From Bacteroidota bacterium (lineage in GTDB: Bacteria > Bacteroidota > Bacteroidia > Flavobacteriales > Flavobacteriaceae), in NCBI GenBank assembly GCA_024280815.1, contig JAJRPL010000310.1, positions 1-6,925 of the forward strand: 6,925 bases of DNA, written 5' to 3'. How positions within the stretch are numbered: position 1 is the first letter of the stretch; every line of letters begins with the position of its first letter. The position numbers were made by a program, and so were the translations under genes. The notes beneath the pieces were generated by a model. The model worked only from the letters and a program-made list of their open reading frames with translations, was not told the DNA's origin and ran no database searches. Of this stretch, positions 6,654-6,925 are shown piece by piece.

Positions 6654-6925
6654 CTATCTTTTTGGTTGTTTACGTCTTCTTTTATATGACATTGCTCCTA
6701 ATTTATCAGTTGCACATCTAAACCCGATATGATTAGCTGCCATATATTCTGGCAAATATCTACGTTGTGAAGGGTCTAACCAGTAAGCTCTATCTTTCCA
6801 AGATCCACCTTTAAAAACTCTAGTTTGATCACTAATTAAAGTAGTTCTCTTTTTAGTATCATACTGTTGAATAATCAATCCGCTTTCACCAATTTGCTTA
6901 GGTGTTTGAGGTGAGTTATACATTC
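6654..6925 (-). CDS. gldJ: Gliding motility lipoprotein GldJ-like, C-terminal part only
   Basis: Only the last 89 complete codons are in the window; the gene continues past the right edge, and the Met codon at 6923 is internal. The segment is the end of a formylglycine-generating-enzyme (FGE/SUMF1-like) fold: FKGGSWKDRAYWLD (residues 37-50 of the visible part), QRRYLPEY (53-60) and IGFRCA (66-71). The GGSWKDRAYWLDPxQRRYLP block matches GldJ as I remember it better than its paralogue GldK. GldJ is an outer-membrane-associated lipoprotein of about 560 residues needed for gliding and for stability of type IX secretion components. The only cysteine visible is in GFRC; the two catalytic cysteines of true FGE enzymes, which should lie in the block between GGS and GFRC, are absent, consistent with a structural role. 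The protein ends in a very basic tail, YKRRRKQPKR. A strong terminator follows the stop, then murF. Confidence 0.8.
   Translation of the reverse strand, partial: MYNSPQTPKQIGESGLIIQQYDTKKRTTLISDQTRVFKGGSWKDRAYWLDPSQRRYLPEYMAANHIGFRCATDKLGAMSYKRRRKQPKR

Noticed and set aside
6650..6656. TAGTTTG on the - strand at the gldJ stop as a -7 box for murF
   Set aside because: It is one base short of TAnnTTTG, no -33 element lies at the right distance, and the terminator would follow it directly.

Overview
The window looks like ordinary chromosome of a member of the Bacteroidota, most likely a Flavobacteriaceae-type gliding bacterium. The DNA is AT-rich, start codons lack Shine-Dalgarno sequences and are preceded by A/T-rich leaders, and one perfect TAnnTTTG -7 box is visible. 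The right end carries the 3' part of a gene resembling gldJ, a gliding-motility lipoprotein gene known from this group. Codon use looks uniform across the window. I see no tRNA, rRNA, CRISPR array, insertion sequence or integrase.

Layout: four genes on the + strand run left to right. They are a ClsC-type phospholipase D / cardiolipin-synthase-like lipoprotein (5' end cut by the window edge), an RhlE-type DEAD-box RNA helicase, a secreted SGNH/GDSL-type hydrolase, and a GH20 beta-N-acetylhexosaminidase lipoprotein. Two genes on the - strand read the other way: the 3' end of the gldJ-like gene (cut by the right edge), then murF. The hexosaminidase and murF converge with no base between their stop codons. 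A perfect 13-bp stem-loop with a T-run, a clear intrinsic terminator, separates gldJ from murF.

Function: most products act on the cell envelope. The PLD protein would act on phospholipids, the SGNH hydrolase and hexosaminidase on secreted or periplasmic ester and amino-sugar substrates, MurF on the last cytoplasmic peptidoglycan-precursor step, and GldJ in gliding and the type IX secretion apparatus. RhlE is an RNA-remodelling enzyme with an Asn/Arg-rich tail. The helicase and SGNH gene are 18 bp apart and probably co-transcribed. The hexosaminidase has a 104-bp leader region and may have its own promoter.

I did not find a previously undescribed system. The points worth a second look are local: how murF is transcribed with a strong terminator almost touching its start codon, the abutting convergent stops with a terminator-like structure inside murF, missing FGE catalytic cysteines in the GldJ-like domain, the Asn/Arg tail of RhlE, and the lipobox that shows the PLD gene begins left of the window.
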